This document shows positions 43,478-52,604 of a stretch of 64,000 nucleotides of DNA, piece after piece. Position 1 is the first letter of the stretch, and each line of letters begins with the position of its first letter. Source of the stretch: Planctomycetota bacterium (lineage in GTDB: Bacteria > Planctomycetota > UBA1135 > GCA-002686595); assembly GCA_020638855.1 (NCBI GenBank), contig JACKHT010000003.1:62001-126000 (forward strand), in the 5' to 3' direction. The notes beneath the pieces were generated by a model that did no database searches, was not told the DNA's origin, and was given only the letters and a program-made list of their open reading frames with translations. The translations under genes were made by a program, and so were the position numbers.

Positions 43478-45220
43478 ATGAATACCTTCAAGTTCAGCAT
43501 TCTTCTCGCATTGGTCGCGGGAATCTCGGTGGCCTTTGCCCCGAGTTCTTCGGCCCAGAAGCTCGGCAAGGATTACTTCGAATTGCCCGAGTTCGGGTTC
43601 CGTTTCAAACCCCTGGACGACTTCAAGCGCATCCCTCCCCAGGCCAGCGACAAGGAGTTCGGAATCATCGGCAAGATGGATGGCAAGGAGCTCACCGTGC
43701 CCATCAAGGGTCAAGGGGTGACGCAGATGAATGCCGACATCCGGGTCTTCCGCTTTGTGGACAAGAAGATCACGACTACGGGCGATGCCGAAATCGACAT
43801 CAAGATCGACAAGATCGAGTTGGACAAGTACTTGGACATGGCCTACCGGGGTGTCAACGCCAAGGCCGTACTGCTCGACGAGCAGGTCAAGATCAACAAG
43901 GAACTCGAGGCCCGTCACCGTCAGTGGCGCGGGTCGTTGTTTGGTGACGATGGGGGCTTCATCCTCGATGCCTGGAGCTATCCCGTTCACGACGCGGAAG
44001 TCCACGTGGTGTACTCGGTTCCTGAGAAACACCAGAAGAAGTGGCTCAAGGTCTTCGAGAAATCAGCCAAGACCTTCGAAGTGACCGACATTGTGGAGCC
44101 GGCCAAACTCCACAAGGGCATGACCTATGAGGAGCTGCTTGCCTACCACGATCAGGACCAACGCGATCAGGGAGGCTGGCGCGCCATCCCCACCCCCAGC
44201 AAGCGCTACATCATCAAGACCGATAGCGACGACGACGATTTCATCCAACTGGTCATCGACCGCCTCGAGAAGTCCCGCGACCTCTTCGAGAAGGACTTTC
44301 CGCCCAAGAAGGCCATCGACCACGTGTCGATTGTGCGCGTTTGCGCCAAGGAAGAGACGTTCCATGCCTATGGCGGCACCGGCGGTGGGGTGGCTGGTTG
44401 GTTCAGTCCTGCGTCCACCGAGTTGGTGCTGTACGACGGTAAAAACGTCGACCGCAACATGACCTTCGCGGTCATGACCCACGAAGGGTTCCACCAATAC
44501 TGTCACTTCCTATTCGACGAGTCCGAAGCCCACCGCTGGTTCGACGAAGGGCATGGCGACTACTACGGGGGCGCCAAGATGGGCCGTAGCAAGAACTCTC
44601 CCATGGAGATCACCTCCAAGATGCCCGCGGGACTCGACCGTCTCAGCGTCATCCGCGAGATGGTTCGTGAGCATACCTACGCCCCGGTTGCCGACCACAT
44701 CAACTACAACCACCAGCAATGGCAAACCCAGGGGCCGTCGAACGTTTCCTGCTATGCACAGTCCTGGTCGATCATCTTCATGCTTCGCCAGGGTATGGAG
44801 GGCAACGTGCCCTCCAAGGTCTGGAAACCCGAATATGCCCAGATCATCCCGAAGTACATCGAGACGCTGAACGACGAGTACGCCAAGGCCTATGCCGAGG
44901 CGCGCGCTAAGGAGATCAAGGAGAAGCAAGAGCGAGAGCGGCGCAAGGCTGGCCCCGAGGCCAAGCCGGAACAGCCGGGCCAGGCAGGGGATCCGCCCAA
45001 GGAAGGCGACCCGGGCCAAGAAGGCGAGCCCGGCAAACCGGGTACCGATGCCCCCGGCGACACGGAGATCTCGATCGTTCTGGACGACAAGAAGCCCTAC
45101 TTGGGCGAGGCCAAGAAGAAAGAGATTTGGACCAAGGCCATGGATGCTTCCTGGGGCAAGGTGGATTTGGACCAGTTCGAACGCGATTGGGTTGAGTACG
45201 TCAACTCCTACCTGAAGTAG
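43478..45220 (+). CDS. Secreted DUF1570-like metallopeptidase with Gly/Pro-rich segment
   Basis: A 580-residue protein with a signal peptide (FSILLALVAGISVAF to SSAQ). An N-terminal beta-rich region (residues ~30-210) is followed by a peptidase-MA-like domain with zinc motif HEGFH (His335, Glu336, His339) and a downstream WFDEGHGDYYG, whose Glu may be the third ligand. This fits the DUF1570 family. Residues ~475-530 form a charged helical stretch, then a collagen-like segment with repeated PGQ/GEP/GKPG units, then a short C-terminal helix. The -10-like TATAGT at 43397 lies upstream without a clear -35. It is monocistronic, and the substrate is unknown. Confidence 0.8.
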   Translation: MNTFKFSILLALVAGISVAFAPSSSAQKLGKDYFELPEFGFRFKPLDDFKRIPPQASDKEFGIIGKMDGKELTVPIKGQGVTQMNADIRVFRFVDKKITTTGDAEIDIKIDKIELDKYLDMAYRGVNAKAVLLDEQVKINKELEARHRQWRGSLFGDDGGFILDAWSYPVHDAEVHVVYSVPEKHQKKWLKVFEKSAKTFEVTDIVEPAKLHKGMTYEELLAYHDQDQRDQGGWRAIPTPSKRYIIKTDSDDDDFIQLVIDRLEKSRDLFEKDFPPKKAIDHVSIVRVCAKEETFHAYGGTGGGVAGWFSPASTELVLYDGKNVDRNMTFAVMTHEGFHQYCHFLFDESEAHRWFDEGHGDYYGGAKMGRSKNSPMEITSKMPAGLDRLSVIREMVREHTYAPVADHINYNHQQWQTQGPSNVSCYAQSWSIIFMLRQGMEGNVPSKVWKPEYAQIIPKYIETLNDEYAKAYAEARAKEIKEKQERERRKAGPEAKPEQPGQAGDPPKEGDPGQEGEPGKPGTDAPGDTEISIVLDDKKPYLGEAKKKEIWTKAMDASWGKVDLDQFERDWVEYVNSYLK

Positions 45221-45247
45221 GCGCGCAGACTTTCCAGCACTTCGATC

Positions 45248-45276
45248 GCGAGCCCGGCCGTTTCGGCTGGGCTCGC
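45248..45276 (+). terminator. Hairpin after the DUF1570-like gene
   Basis: An 8-bp stem plus a G-T wobble and 4 more pairs (45248-45260 with 45264-45276) closes a TTT loop, 28 bases after the stop. No U-run. It separates this gene from ftsK. Confidence 0.5.
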
Positions 45277-45516
45277 TCCGTTGAGGGCGGGATTCCCGCT
45301 GACCCTGGGGATCGAGCCAGGCCCATCGATGGGGACTCCATTCCAGTATTTGCAACTCACCCCCCCGGGTCATGGGCGGGACCCGCTTGGGTTCGATTCG
45401 TCCTGGGTGGGTGTTGAAGTTGCGGCCCAGAACGGGGACTATGGCACCTCGGGGGCGGTATCCATGGGGGGTAGCCGGCCCAAGGCGAGTTCCGGCACCG
45501 GAGGCGAGGGGTTTTT

Positions 45517-48279
45517 GTGGGTCGAAAGCAGGGTCGAAAGAAGCGGGGCGGTAGCCGCTGGAGTGCGCTCACAAGCAGCTTCCTCCTAGGCGAACCGCTC
45601 GACGAAGAGACCGCAGCCCGCGTTCGCGAGCTGGCGGGGCTCGTGATGATCGGCCTGTCCCTCTGGCTGCTTCTTTCCCTGGCCAGCTTCTACATGCCCT
45701 ATGGGGCTGCGGGCGCGGGCCACAACCTCGGCGGTCGGGTCGGGTTCTTCCTGGCCAAGTGGGCGCTTACCTTCTTGGGTCATTCGGCCTACCTGCTGGC
45801 GGTGCTGGGCATCTCCTGGGGGTTCATCGTGGTGGCGCGCAAGCAGGTGGACCTGCCCATGATCCGGGTTTTGGGAGCCTTGGTCTTCGTGCTCTCGTTC
45901 GCATTCATCCTCGACCTGGGTTTCGTAGGCGACGAGGCGCGGGCGCAGATGGACCTGGGCGACTTGTCCCATGTGACCTCCTCAGCACCCTTTGGACCCG
46001 GGGGCTGGCTTGCCCATGCCTGGGTCCCGACCTTGGTTCACCGTTTCGGGAGTTTGGGCCTGTGGGTCATCCTGATCACGGTTGGCATTGTTTCCTTCAT
46101 GCTGGCGACGGAAATGGCTTTCTATCCCGCCTACGTGGCGTTCACCGATTGGGTTGAGGACAGCCGCGAGCGTCGCGGTGAAAGTCTCCTGGCAGCCGGG
46201 GGGCGGTGGTCCAAGGAACTGTTTCTGGGGTTGTGGGACTTCCTGCGCGGAGCCGACTTGAAGGATCAGCCCATCGCCCCCGGCCGCGCCAACAACCGGC
46301 GCAAGACTCGGGCCAAAGCGGGCAAACCGGAGAGTGACGACGACGAACTCGATTTCGATGAGGACGAGGAAGTCGAAGAGGACGACGACGAGTACGAATA
46401 CGAAGACGAGGAAGAAGAGGAAGACGAAGAAGAGTACGAGGACGAAGAGGAAGAGGAAGAGTACGAGGACGAGGACGAGGACGACGAAGAGGAGGAGGAA
46501 GACGAAGAAGAGTACGAGGACGAGGAGGAAGAAGACGACGAGGAGTACGAGGACGAAGAAGAGGAAGAAGAGGAAGAAGAGGACGACGAGGAATACGAAG
46601 ACGAAGAAGAGGAAGACGACGACCTCGACGAGGAGGAGCTGACCCCCAAGGGCTCCGCCAAAAAGTCCCCCAAACGCAACAAGAAGATTCGGCCGGGCAT
46701 CCTCACGAAACTCGCCAGCGCTGCCGCCGCCAAGGCTCGCCAAACCACCTTTGCCGAACCTTCCTACAATCCCCCGGTGCCCCCCGTCGGCCCCTGGACT
46801 TTGCCGCCCTTGGATCTCCTGGAAGAGCCCACTTCCTCCGGGGCCCTCGACCGCCAATTCCTCGAGGACAGCGCCCAAAACCTCGAAAACGCCCTCAAGA
46901 GCTTTCGCGTAGAAGCGGAAGTCGTCGGTGCCCAGGTCGGCCCCGCCGTCACCCTATTCGAGTTGACCGTAGCCCAGGGAACCCGCATGAACCGGGTCAC
47001 CCAGCTCAGCCAAGAAATCGCCGCCACCCTGCGCGCCCGGAGCGTCCGGATCATCGCGCCCATCCCTGGCAAGGCGACGATCGGGATCGAGGTCCCCAAC
47101 AAGACCCGGCGGACCGTGCGCCTGTCCGAGCTGATCAACCAGAAGGCCTACGACAAGAGCCACATGGCTCTACCCCTGTTCCTGGGGATGGATGCCGAAG
47201 GCCATCCGGTCGTGGATGACCTGGCCAAGATGCCGCACCTCTTGATCGCGGGCACCACCGGTTCGGGCAAGTCGGTGTGCATCAACACCATCGTGGCCAG
47301 TTTGCTACTCACGCGTTCGCCGCACGAGGCGCGCCTGATTCTGGTCGACCCCAAAATGGTGGAATTGCAAATGTTTCACAGCGTGCCGCACTTGGAGCTG
47401 CCCGTTGTGACCGACATGAAGCAGGCCACCAATGTGCTGATGTGGGCCGTCGAGAAGATGGAGACCCGCTACGAGCTCTTCAAGAACGCGGGAGTCAAGA
47501 ACATCAAGGGCTACAACGCCCTGGGCGAAAAGAAGCTGCGAGAGCGCATGGGCGAAGAGTTCCATGAAGAACGCACACCGCGCATGGTGCCCTACATCGT
47601 GTTGATCATCGACGAGATGGCCGACTTGATGATGCAGTCGAAGAAGGAGGCTGAGCTGTCGATCACCCGCTTGGCCCAAAAGTCGCGGGCGGTGGGCATC
47701 CACGTCATCGTCGCCACCCAGCGTCCCTCGACCGACGTCATCACGGGCGTCATCAAAGGCAACTTGCCCACGCGCATCGCCTTCCAAGTGGCTTCCAAAA
47801 TTGACAGCCGCGTGATCCTAGACACGTCGGGCGCCGAGAAGCTGCTGGGCCAAGGCGACATGTTGTACACCGCGCCCCAATCCTCCACGCCCAATCGGGT
47901 CCAGGGCGCGCTCGTGGAAGACCACGAGCTGCAAGCCTTGGTCGACTTCGTGACCAACAACTCGGTTCAGACCTTCAACCAGGAATTGGTCCAAGTGGCC
48001 ACCGGTTCGGCGCCTCCCGGCTCGGTTTCCGCCGGCGGCGAGAAGGTGGACGAACTCTTCAACGATGCCGTCACGATCGTGCTGCAGTCGGGCCGCGGAT
48101 CGGCCAGCCTGCTCCAGCGCGCGATGGGCATTGGGTACACCCGGGCCAGCCGCCTGATCGACCAAATGACGGACGCCGGCATCCTCGGCGACCACCGTGG
48201 TTCCAAGTCCCGCGAGATCCTCATGACCCTTGAGGACTGGGAAGAGAACCTGCAGAACATCCAAAACGCGGGTCAGTGA
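45517..48279 (+). CDS. ftsK: DNA translocase FtsK/SpoIIIE with long acidic linker
   Basis: A 920-residue chromosome-segregation motor at the division septum. Four membrane helices lie at residues ~45-210. A linker of about 105 residues (273-376), almost only Glu/Asp with spaced Tyr, replaces the usual Pro/Gln linker. The motor follows: GTTGSGKS Walker A at 579-586, Walker B IIDEMAD with Asp699, and RPSTDVITGVIKGN. The C-terminal gamma winged helix is complete (residues ~845-905, ASLLQRAMGIGYTRASRLID). The GTG at 45517 follows GAGGCGAGGGG and is the likely start. Its stop is almost contiguous with a second FtsK-like gene. Confidence 0.95.
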   Translation: MGRKQGRKKRGGSRWSALTSSFLLGEPLDEETAARVRELAGLVMIGLSLWLLLSLASFYMPYGAAGAGHNLGGRVGFFLAKWALTFLGHSAYLLAVLGISWGFIVVARKQVDLPMIRVLGALVFVLSFAFILDLGFVGDEARAQMDLGDLSHVTSSAPFGPGGWLAHAWVPTLVHRFGSLGLWVILITVGIVSFMLATEMAFYPAYVAFTDWVEDSRERRGESLLAAGGRWSKELFLGLWDFLRGADLKDQPIAPGRANNRRKTRAKAGKPESDDDELDFDEDEEVEEDDDEYEYEDEEEEEDEEEYEDEEEEEEYEDEDEDDEEEEEDEEEYEDEEEEDDEEYEDEEEEEEEEEDDEEYEDEEEEDDDLDEEELTPKGSAKKSPKRNKKIRPGILTKLASAAAAKARQTTFAEPSYNPPVPPVGPWTLPPLDLLEEPTSSGALDRQFLEDSAQNLENALKSFRVEAEVVGAQVGPAVTLFELTVAQGTRMNRVTQLSQEIAATLRARSVRIIAPIPGKATIGIEVPNKTRRTVRLSELINQKAYDKSHMALPLFLGMDAEGHPVVDDLAKMPHLLIAGTTGSGKSVCINTIVASLLLTRSPHEARLILVDPKMVELQMFHSVPHLELPVVTDMKQATNVLMWAVEKMETRYELFKNAGVKNIKGYNALGEKKLRERMGEEFHEERTPRMVPYIVLIIDEMADLMMQSKKEAELSITRLAQKSRAVGIHVIVATQRPSTDVITGVIKGNLPTRIAFQVASKIDSRVILDTSGAEKLLGQGDMLYTAPQSSTPNRVQGALVEDHELQALVDFVTNNSVQTFNQELVQVATGSAPPGSVSAGGEKVDELFNDAVTIVLQSGRGSASLLQRAMGIGYTRASRLIDQMTDAGILGDHRGSKSREILMTLEDWEENLQNIQNAGQ
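46334..46648 (+). repeat. Acidic low-complexity tract in ftsK
   Basis: About 315 bases of GA(A/G) and GA(C/T) codons with interspersed TAC, encoding a Glu/Asp/Tyr run at FtsK residues 273-376. Mixed codon use (GAA, GAG, GAC, GAT) suggests selection on the protein, not simple slippage. The opposite strand reads as a Ser-rich false frame. Confidence 0.85.
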
Positions 48280-48281
48280 CT

Positions 48282-50624
48282 ATGAGCGACCAACAATCCA
48301 AAACCAAGCAGGCCACCCAGCCCAAGCTTCAGGGTGAGCACCTCGGCGTCGTTTTGTTCCTGATCGGGGTGTTGCCCCTGGTCCTGGTGGGGGTGGCCTT
48401 CTTCAAGGGCCAAGTACCTGGCGAAACCCAAGCACGGGGGCTCGCTGCCGCCGCCCTGCGGCTGGTGCGGGCCTTTGGGTACTTCCCCTCGCTGGTTTTG
48501 TTTGGAGGGGTCAGCGCGGTGGGCGCGGTCCTGTTCCTTGGAAACCGCTTGCTGGCCCCCGGGCGGCATTTGCTCGGCCTCGTGGGCGTTTCGTTGGGGT
48601 TGGCTGCGCTCTTGGGTTCGGTGCAGCACCTGGGCGGAGGCCGGATTGGGGATGCCCTGGGTGGCAGCTTGGGTCGGAGTATGGGGCCGTGGGCTGGGGT
48701 GGTCGTCGGCGTCCTGATCATGGGCGCCACGGCGGTTCTTGCCTGGTTTGGCGGCAGTGTCCCCATGCCCAAGAAACTTGGAAAGGGAGCCACGCTTTCG
48801 ACGGCACTTTCGGATTTGGACCGAGACGGGGTCTCCAATGCGGAGACCCACGCGCTGGCGCCCGATGCTTCGACTCTGAAGTACATGGAGGAGCTCTGGC
48901 GGGGAACCAAACCGGTGGTGCAGGTCGTCCCCTTGCCGCCCTCCCCGTACCCCGAAGATGTCCGGCTGAAGGGCAAGATCCCCGAAGGAGCCAGCGCCCT
49001 CCCGGTGGCACCGAAAGATGCCGCCAAACAACCCGCAGAAGCGACCCCCAAGGAAGCAACCGAGTCCAGCGATGCAGTCAGCGCAAACCAGTCTCAAGGC
49101 AAGCCTCAAGGTAAGCACGCAGCCCATCGTTGGGACCGTGGCGCGAAAGAGTCCGCACCCGAGCACCCCGTTGATTCGGATCTGGGGCCCGATGACCTCG
49201 AAGATGCCGTCGTTGGCGCACCTTCTGTTTTGCCCGTTGCCGCCGACGACCACGCCAGCCCCGACGACCCCTTCGGGCTGCACTCACCCGAAGAACTCGC
49301 TCTAGCCGAGCTGATCGGGCTCGAACCCGGTCAGACCAAGGTGGCCGAGGTTCGCGAGCTACCCCCGGGCACTCGGGCTCTGCCCAAGACGCCTCCGGCA
49401 GGTTCGGGTGAATACAACCCCAACCAACCGCCGCGACCTGTTTGGGAGCGCGAGTCGGTCGAAGAGCCGCCGCAAAACACCGACTCCCAAGCCTCGAAAG
49501 CGGTGGGCAAACAGTCGGACCCGTCGGCTCCTGCGGCCGCCTTTGAGTCCGAGGACTCCGTAGCCACGCCGGAATCGGACGAAGCGCTCGGCAAGCTGGA
49601 GAACGATTGGCTGCGAGCTTGGGAGGCGGCTGCTGTGGAGGCCGATGCCTTGGAGGAAGTGGAAGCGGAGCTAGGGTCTGGGACCGAAGGCGGCGCGCAA
49701 GGTGCCCTGGAACTGGAAGAGGAGGTCGAGGTGGAGGCTTCCGACGAAGAAGAATCGGAAGACGACCTGGAAGAGGGTGAGCTCGACGAAGACGAGGAAT
49801 ACGAGGAAGAAGACGAAGACGATGACTCGCTAGAAACTGCGGAGGATGAAGACGAGGACGCGGAGGACGAGGACGACGAGGAAGACGAAGAGTCTGAATA
49901 CGAAGAGTATGAGGACGAAGACGACGAAGACGAGGAAGAGTCGGAAGACGACGAAGAAGAGAGCGAACTAGAGGACTCCGAAGAGGAACTCGAAGAAGTC
50001 GAGGAAGATGAGCCGCAAACGGTGGCGCAAGCTCTGCTTTCGGAAGAGGCCGAAGAGGAAGACGAAGAGGAAGAAGAGGAATACGAACTCGACGAAGACG
50101 AAGAGTACGAGGATGAGGACGAAGACGAGGACGAAGAGTCCGAGGATGACGAAGAGAGCGAGTACGAGGAGGAAGAGGAAGACGACGAAGAGGGCGAAGA
50201 AGAAGTAGACGAGGACGAGGACTACGAAGAAGAGGAAGAAGAGGACGAGGAAGCCGCCGAACTCGAAGAAGACGAGGAGGAAGAGGAAGGGGAAGAGGAC
50301 GAAGAGCCAGAGGAGGAGGAATCCGAGCTCGAAGAAGAGCCCGAGTTCGAAATCCAGCCCGAGCCCTCCGCCAAGGCCTCGGGACCCCGGTCCGCCCGCT
50401 GGTCCCATGCCAAGCTGGTCCGCGAAGCCGGGGCCTTCCTGATCCAGCGCAACCGGGTCGGGGTATCCATGCTCCAGCGCGAGTTCGAGCTGGAATTTGA
50501 GGTCGCCAGCGAGTTGCTGGATGAGTTCGAGCAAGTGGGCCTGATCGGGCCGTACATGGGGGGCCAAAAGCGCGCTATACTCCTGGATCTGGATGCTTGG
50601 CTGGAGCGCAGCCCTAGCGCCTGA
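48282..50624 (+). CDS. FtsK-like membrane protein without motor domain (4 TM, acidic linker, gamma winged helix)
   Basis: A 780-residue protein two bases after the ftsK stop (a GTG at 48276 would overlap it as GTGA). The N-terminus has four hydrophobic segments (LGVVLFLIGVLPLVLVGVAF and three more) like FtsK. A Pro/Ala/Glu-rich region follows, then a Glu/Asp/Tyr run of about 200 residues (~480-690). The C-terminal ~70 residues look like an FtsK gamma winged helix: VSMLQREFELEFEVASELLDEFEQVGLIGP parallels, in pieces, the SLLQRAMGIGYTRASRLID region of the neighbouring FtsK. No Walker A, Walker B or other motor motif is present. I infer a membrane-tethered DNA-binding partner of FtsK; I know of no described family with this architecture. 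Confidence 0.85.
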   Translation: MSDQQSKTKQATQPKLQGEHLGVVLFLIGVLPLVLVGVAFFKGQVPGETQARGLAAAALRLVRAFGYFPSLVLFGGVSAVGAVLFLGNRLLAPGRHLLGLVGVSLGLAALLGSVQHLGGGRIGDALGGSLGRSMGPWAGVVVGVLIMGATAVLAWFGGSVPMPKKLGKGATLSTALSDLDRDGVSNAETHALAPDASTLKYMEELWRGTKPVVQVVPLPPSPYPEDVRLKGKIPEGASALPVAPKDAAKQPAEATPKEATESSDAVSANQSQGKPQGKHAAHRWDRGAKESAPEHPVDSDLGPDDLEDAVVGAPSVLPVAADDHASPDDPFGLHSPEELALAELIGLEPGQTKVAEVRELPPGTRALPKTPPAGSGEYNPNQPPRPVWERESVEEPPQNTDSQASKAVGKQSDPSAPAAAFESEDSVATPESDEALGKLENDWLRAWEAAAVEADALEEVEAELGSGTEGGAQGALELEEEVEVEASDEEESEDDLEEGELDEDEEYEEEDEDDDSLETAEDEDEDAEDEDDEEDEESEYEEYEDEDDEDEEESEDDEEESELEDSEEELEEVEEDEPQTVAQALLSEEAEEEDEEEEEEYELDEDEEYEDEDEDEDEESEDDEESEYEEEEEDDEEGEEEVDEDEDYEEEEEEDEEAAELEEDEEEEEGEEDEEPEEEESELEEEPEFEIQPEPSAKASGPRSARWSHAKLVREAGAFLIQRNRVGVSMLQREFELEFEVASELLDEFEQVGLIGPYMGGQKRAILLDLDAWLERSPSA
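49735..50350 (+). repeat. Acidic low-complexity tract in the FtsK-like gene
   Basis: About 615 bases rich in GAA/GAG/GAC/GAT codons, encoding a Glu/Asp run with Tyr and Ser at residues ~485-690. It is twice as long as the tract in ftsK but of the same composition. Non-acidic breaks (such as PQTVAQALLSEE near 50010-50045) interrupt it. Confidence 0.85.
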
Positions 50625-50643
50625 ATCCACCCCTTTGCCCACC

Positions 50644-51984
50644 TTGAGCAACCACGGCCTCGTTTCGTTAATCCACCTGGGCTGCGCCCGGAACCTGATC
50701 GATTCGGAGTTGATCCTGGCCCGCATGGCCGAGGAGGGACTCACCATCACCGGGGACGCGGACCAGGCCCAAACCGTGGTCCTGAACACCTGCTCGTTCA
50801 TCGGCCCCGCCCGCGATGAGTCCTATCAGTCGCTGGAGGCCCTGCTCGAACGCAAGCGCCAAGGGACCCTGAAGTCGGTGGTGGTCGCTGGCTGCCTCGT
50901 GCAGCGCTACAAGCAGAAACTGCGCGAGGACTACCCCGAGGTGGACCTGTTCGCGGAGATATCGGACTACCGCGGGCTGGCCAAGTCGGTCCGCGAGTTG
51001 TCCGAAGGGCGCACCATCGGGGACTACCTATCGAGCCCTGGCCTGCGTCCTGCCGAGCGGGATGGTTCACGCTTGCTGTCGACCCCTGGATCGTTCGCCT
51101 ACCTGCGCATCAGCCACGGTTGCGACCACGTCTGCTCGTTCTGTGCGATCCCCTCGATCCGGGGCCCGCACCGCTCCAAGCGTCCTTCCGCCGTCCTCGA
51201 AGAAGCCAGCGAGCTGATTGCCGCTGGCGTGGGGGAGCTGGTCCTGGTTGCTGAGGACTCGACCGCCTGGGGTCGCGACTTCGGCATGGAGCTGCCCGAC
51301 CTGGTGGAAGCCCTGGCGAACCTCGAAGGGGACCACCGCATCCGCATCATGTACGCCTACCCCGGCCGCTTCCCCTGGAGGCTGACCGAACTCCTGCGCG
51401 ATCACCCCCGGGTCCTGCCGTACTTGGACATTCCGATCCAACACGGGACGAGCCGCATGCTCAAAGCCATGCGCCGCACCTCGAGCGTGGACCAAGTCCA
51501 CTCGACGTTGGCTCGCCTGCGCGAGGAGGTCCCCGGAATCACGCTCCGAACCACCATGCTGGTGGGCTTCCCCGGCGAACAGGAGGAAGACGTGGATGGG
51601 CTGATCGAGCTCATCGAAACCTACCAACTGGGCCGGCTGGGCGCGTTCCCCTTCAGCATCGAAGAGGGCACCCACGGAGCCACCCTGCCCGACCGCGTGG
51701 AGCCGGCGACGATCGAGGCCCGCCTCGAGCGCGTCTTGCAGGCCCGCGACCGGGTCTTGGCCCAGGTCCAGGAGTCCAAAGTCGGCGAGCGGATCACTGT
51801 TTGGGTGGACGAACCCCCGGATGAAGAGGGCTGGGTCGTGGCCCGTGGCGCATGGGATGCCCCCGAGGTCGATCCTTTCGTCAACGTCTTTGCTCCCGAC
51901 GCCCAGGTGGGCCAAGCGCTGCACGTGATCATCCGTGAAGTCGATGAATCCCTGAACCTGATCGCCGAGGAGGACGATCGGTGA
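50644..51984 (+). CDS. rimO: Ribosomal protein S12 methylthiotransferase RimO
   Basis: A 446-residue radical-SAM enzyme that adds a methylthio group to an aspartate of S12. The N-terminal MTTase domain has LIHLGCARNLIDSE, NTCSFIG and AGCLVQRY, giving the three auxiliary-cluster cysteines. The radical-SAM motif is CDHVCSFCAIP (Cys-x3-Cys-x2-Cys). A C-terminal TRAM-like domain follows. I chose the TTG at 50644, six residues before the conserved strand. The ATG at 50593 would overlap the upstream gene by 32 bases. It is coupled to pgsA by a 1-base TGATG overlap. Confidence 0.93.
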   Translation: MSNHGLVSLIHLGCARNLIDSELILARMAEEGLTITGDADQAQTVVLNTCSFIGPARDESYQSLEALLERKRQGTLKSVVVAGCLVQRYKQKLREDYPEVDLFAEISDYRGLAKSVRELSEGRTIGDYLSSPGLRPAERDGSRLLSTPGSFAYLRISHGCDHVCSFCAIPSIRGPHRSKRPSAVLEEASELIAAGVGELVLVAEDSTAWGRDFGMELPDLVEALANLEGDHRIRIMYAYPGRFPWRLTELLRDHPRVLPYLDIPIQHGTSRMLKAMRRTSSVDQVHSTLARLREEVPGITLRTTMLVGFPGEQEEDVDGLIELIETYQLGRLGAFPFSIEEGTHGATLPDRVEPATIEARLERVLQARDRVLAQVQESKVGERITVWVDEPPDEEGWVVARGAWDAPEVDPFVNVFAPDAQVGQALHVIIREVDESLNLIAEEDDR

Positions 51985-52598
51985 TGGGAGTGTTCCGCCA
52001 CTGGCCCAACCGGATCACGGCCATCCGTTTCGTCGGGGCCATTGTGCTGTTTGGGCTGATGCAGGCGCTATCTGGGGAAACCCGCGAACAAGTGGCCCAA
52101 CACCGCGGCATGGTCTGCTTGGCGTTTTGGCTGTTCGTGGTGGTGGCGGCAACCGACTTCTTGGATGGCTATCTGGCCCGCCGCGACAAGCTCGTATCCG
52201 ACTTCGGCCGGATTGCCGATCCGTTCACCGACAAGGTACTCATTCTCGGGGCGCTGATCTTTGCAGCTTCCATCTCATGGACTCGGGAATGGGTGCCGGC
52301 TTGGATCGTGGTCGTGATCCTGGCGCGTGAACTCTTGGTCACCGGCATTCGGGGCTACGTGGAAAAGCTGGGAGGGGAATTCCCTGCCGACCGCTTGGGC
52401 AAGATCAAAATGATCGTCCAATGCATGGCCGTTGGCGGCGTTTTGTGGTTGGAAGCCTACGATTGGGGTGCCGCTTGGTACCGCTTTTGGAGTGGGTTGG
52501 TGCATGTGCTGGTCTGGTTGACGGTGATCACCACCCTGGGCTCGGGTGCCAATTACATCGCGCACACGCGCAGATTCCTCACCCGCGACCAAGGCTAG
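51984..52598 (+). CDS. pgsA: CDP-diacylglycerol-glycerol-3-phosphate 3-phosphatidyltransferase
   Basis: A 204-residue membrane enzyme making phosphatidylglycerol phosphate. It has the full CDP-alcohol phosphotransferase motif: DFLDGYLARR, then FGRIADPFTDK, with all four Asp and the two Gly/Ala-Arg positions. Several hydrophobic helices surround it, and the N-terminus is HWPNRITAIRFVGA, typical of PgsA. The ATG at 51984 overlaps the rimO stop by one base; a GTG at 51981 is possible. It is followed by pgpA, the next enzyme of the pathway, 6 bases later. Confidence 0.93.
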   Translation: MGVFRHWPNRITAIRFVGAIVLFGLMQALSGETREQVAQHRGMVCLAFWLFVVVAATDFLDGYLARRDKLVSDFGRIADPFTDKVLILGALIFAASISWTREWVPAWIVVVILARELLVTGIRGYVEKLGGEFPADRLGKIKMIVQCMAVGGVLWLEAYDWGAAWYRFWSGLVHVLVWLTVITTLGSGANYIAHTRRFLTRDQG

Positions 52599-52604
52599 CC
52601 CCCC

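Noticed and set aside
45281..45589. 102-residue frame before ftsK
   Set aside because: Low-complexity Gly/Ser content, no ribosome site, and it overlaps the ftsK start.
46266..46748. Ser-rich open frame opposite the ftsK acidic tract
   Set aside because: It is the complement of Glu/Asp codons; the plus-strand protein continues in frame on both sides.
50593..50643. Upstream ATG start for rimO
   Set aside because: It overlaps the preceding gene by 32 bases and adds residues not seen in RimO proteins.
49968..50801. Phe/Leu/Val-rich open frame opposite the FtsK-like gene
   Set aside because: An artefact of acidic codons read on the other strand; not a membrane protein gene.
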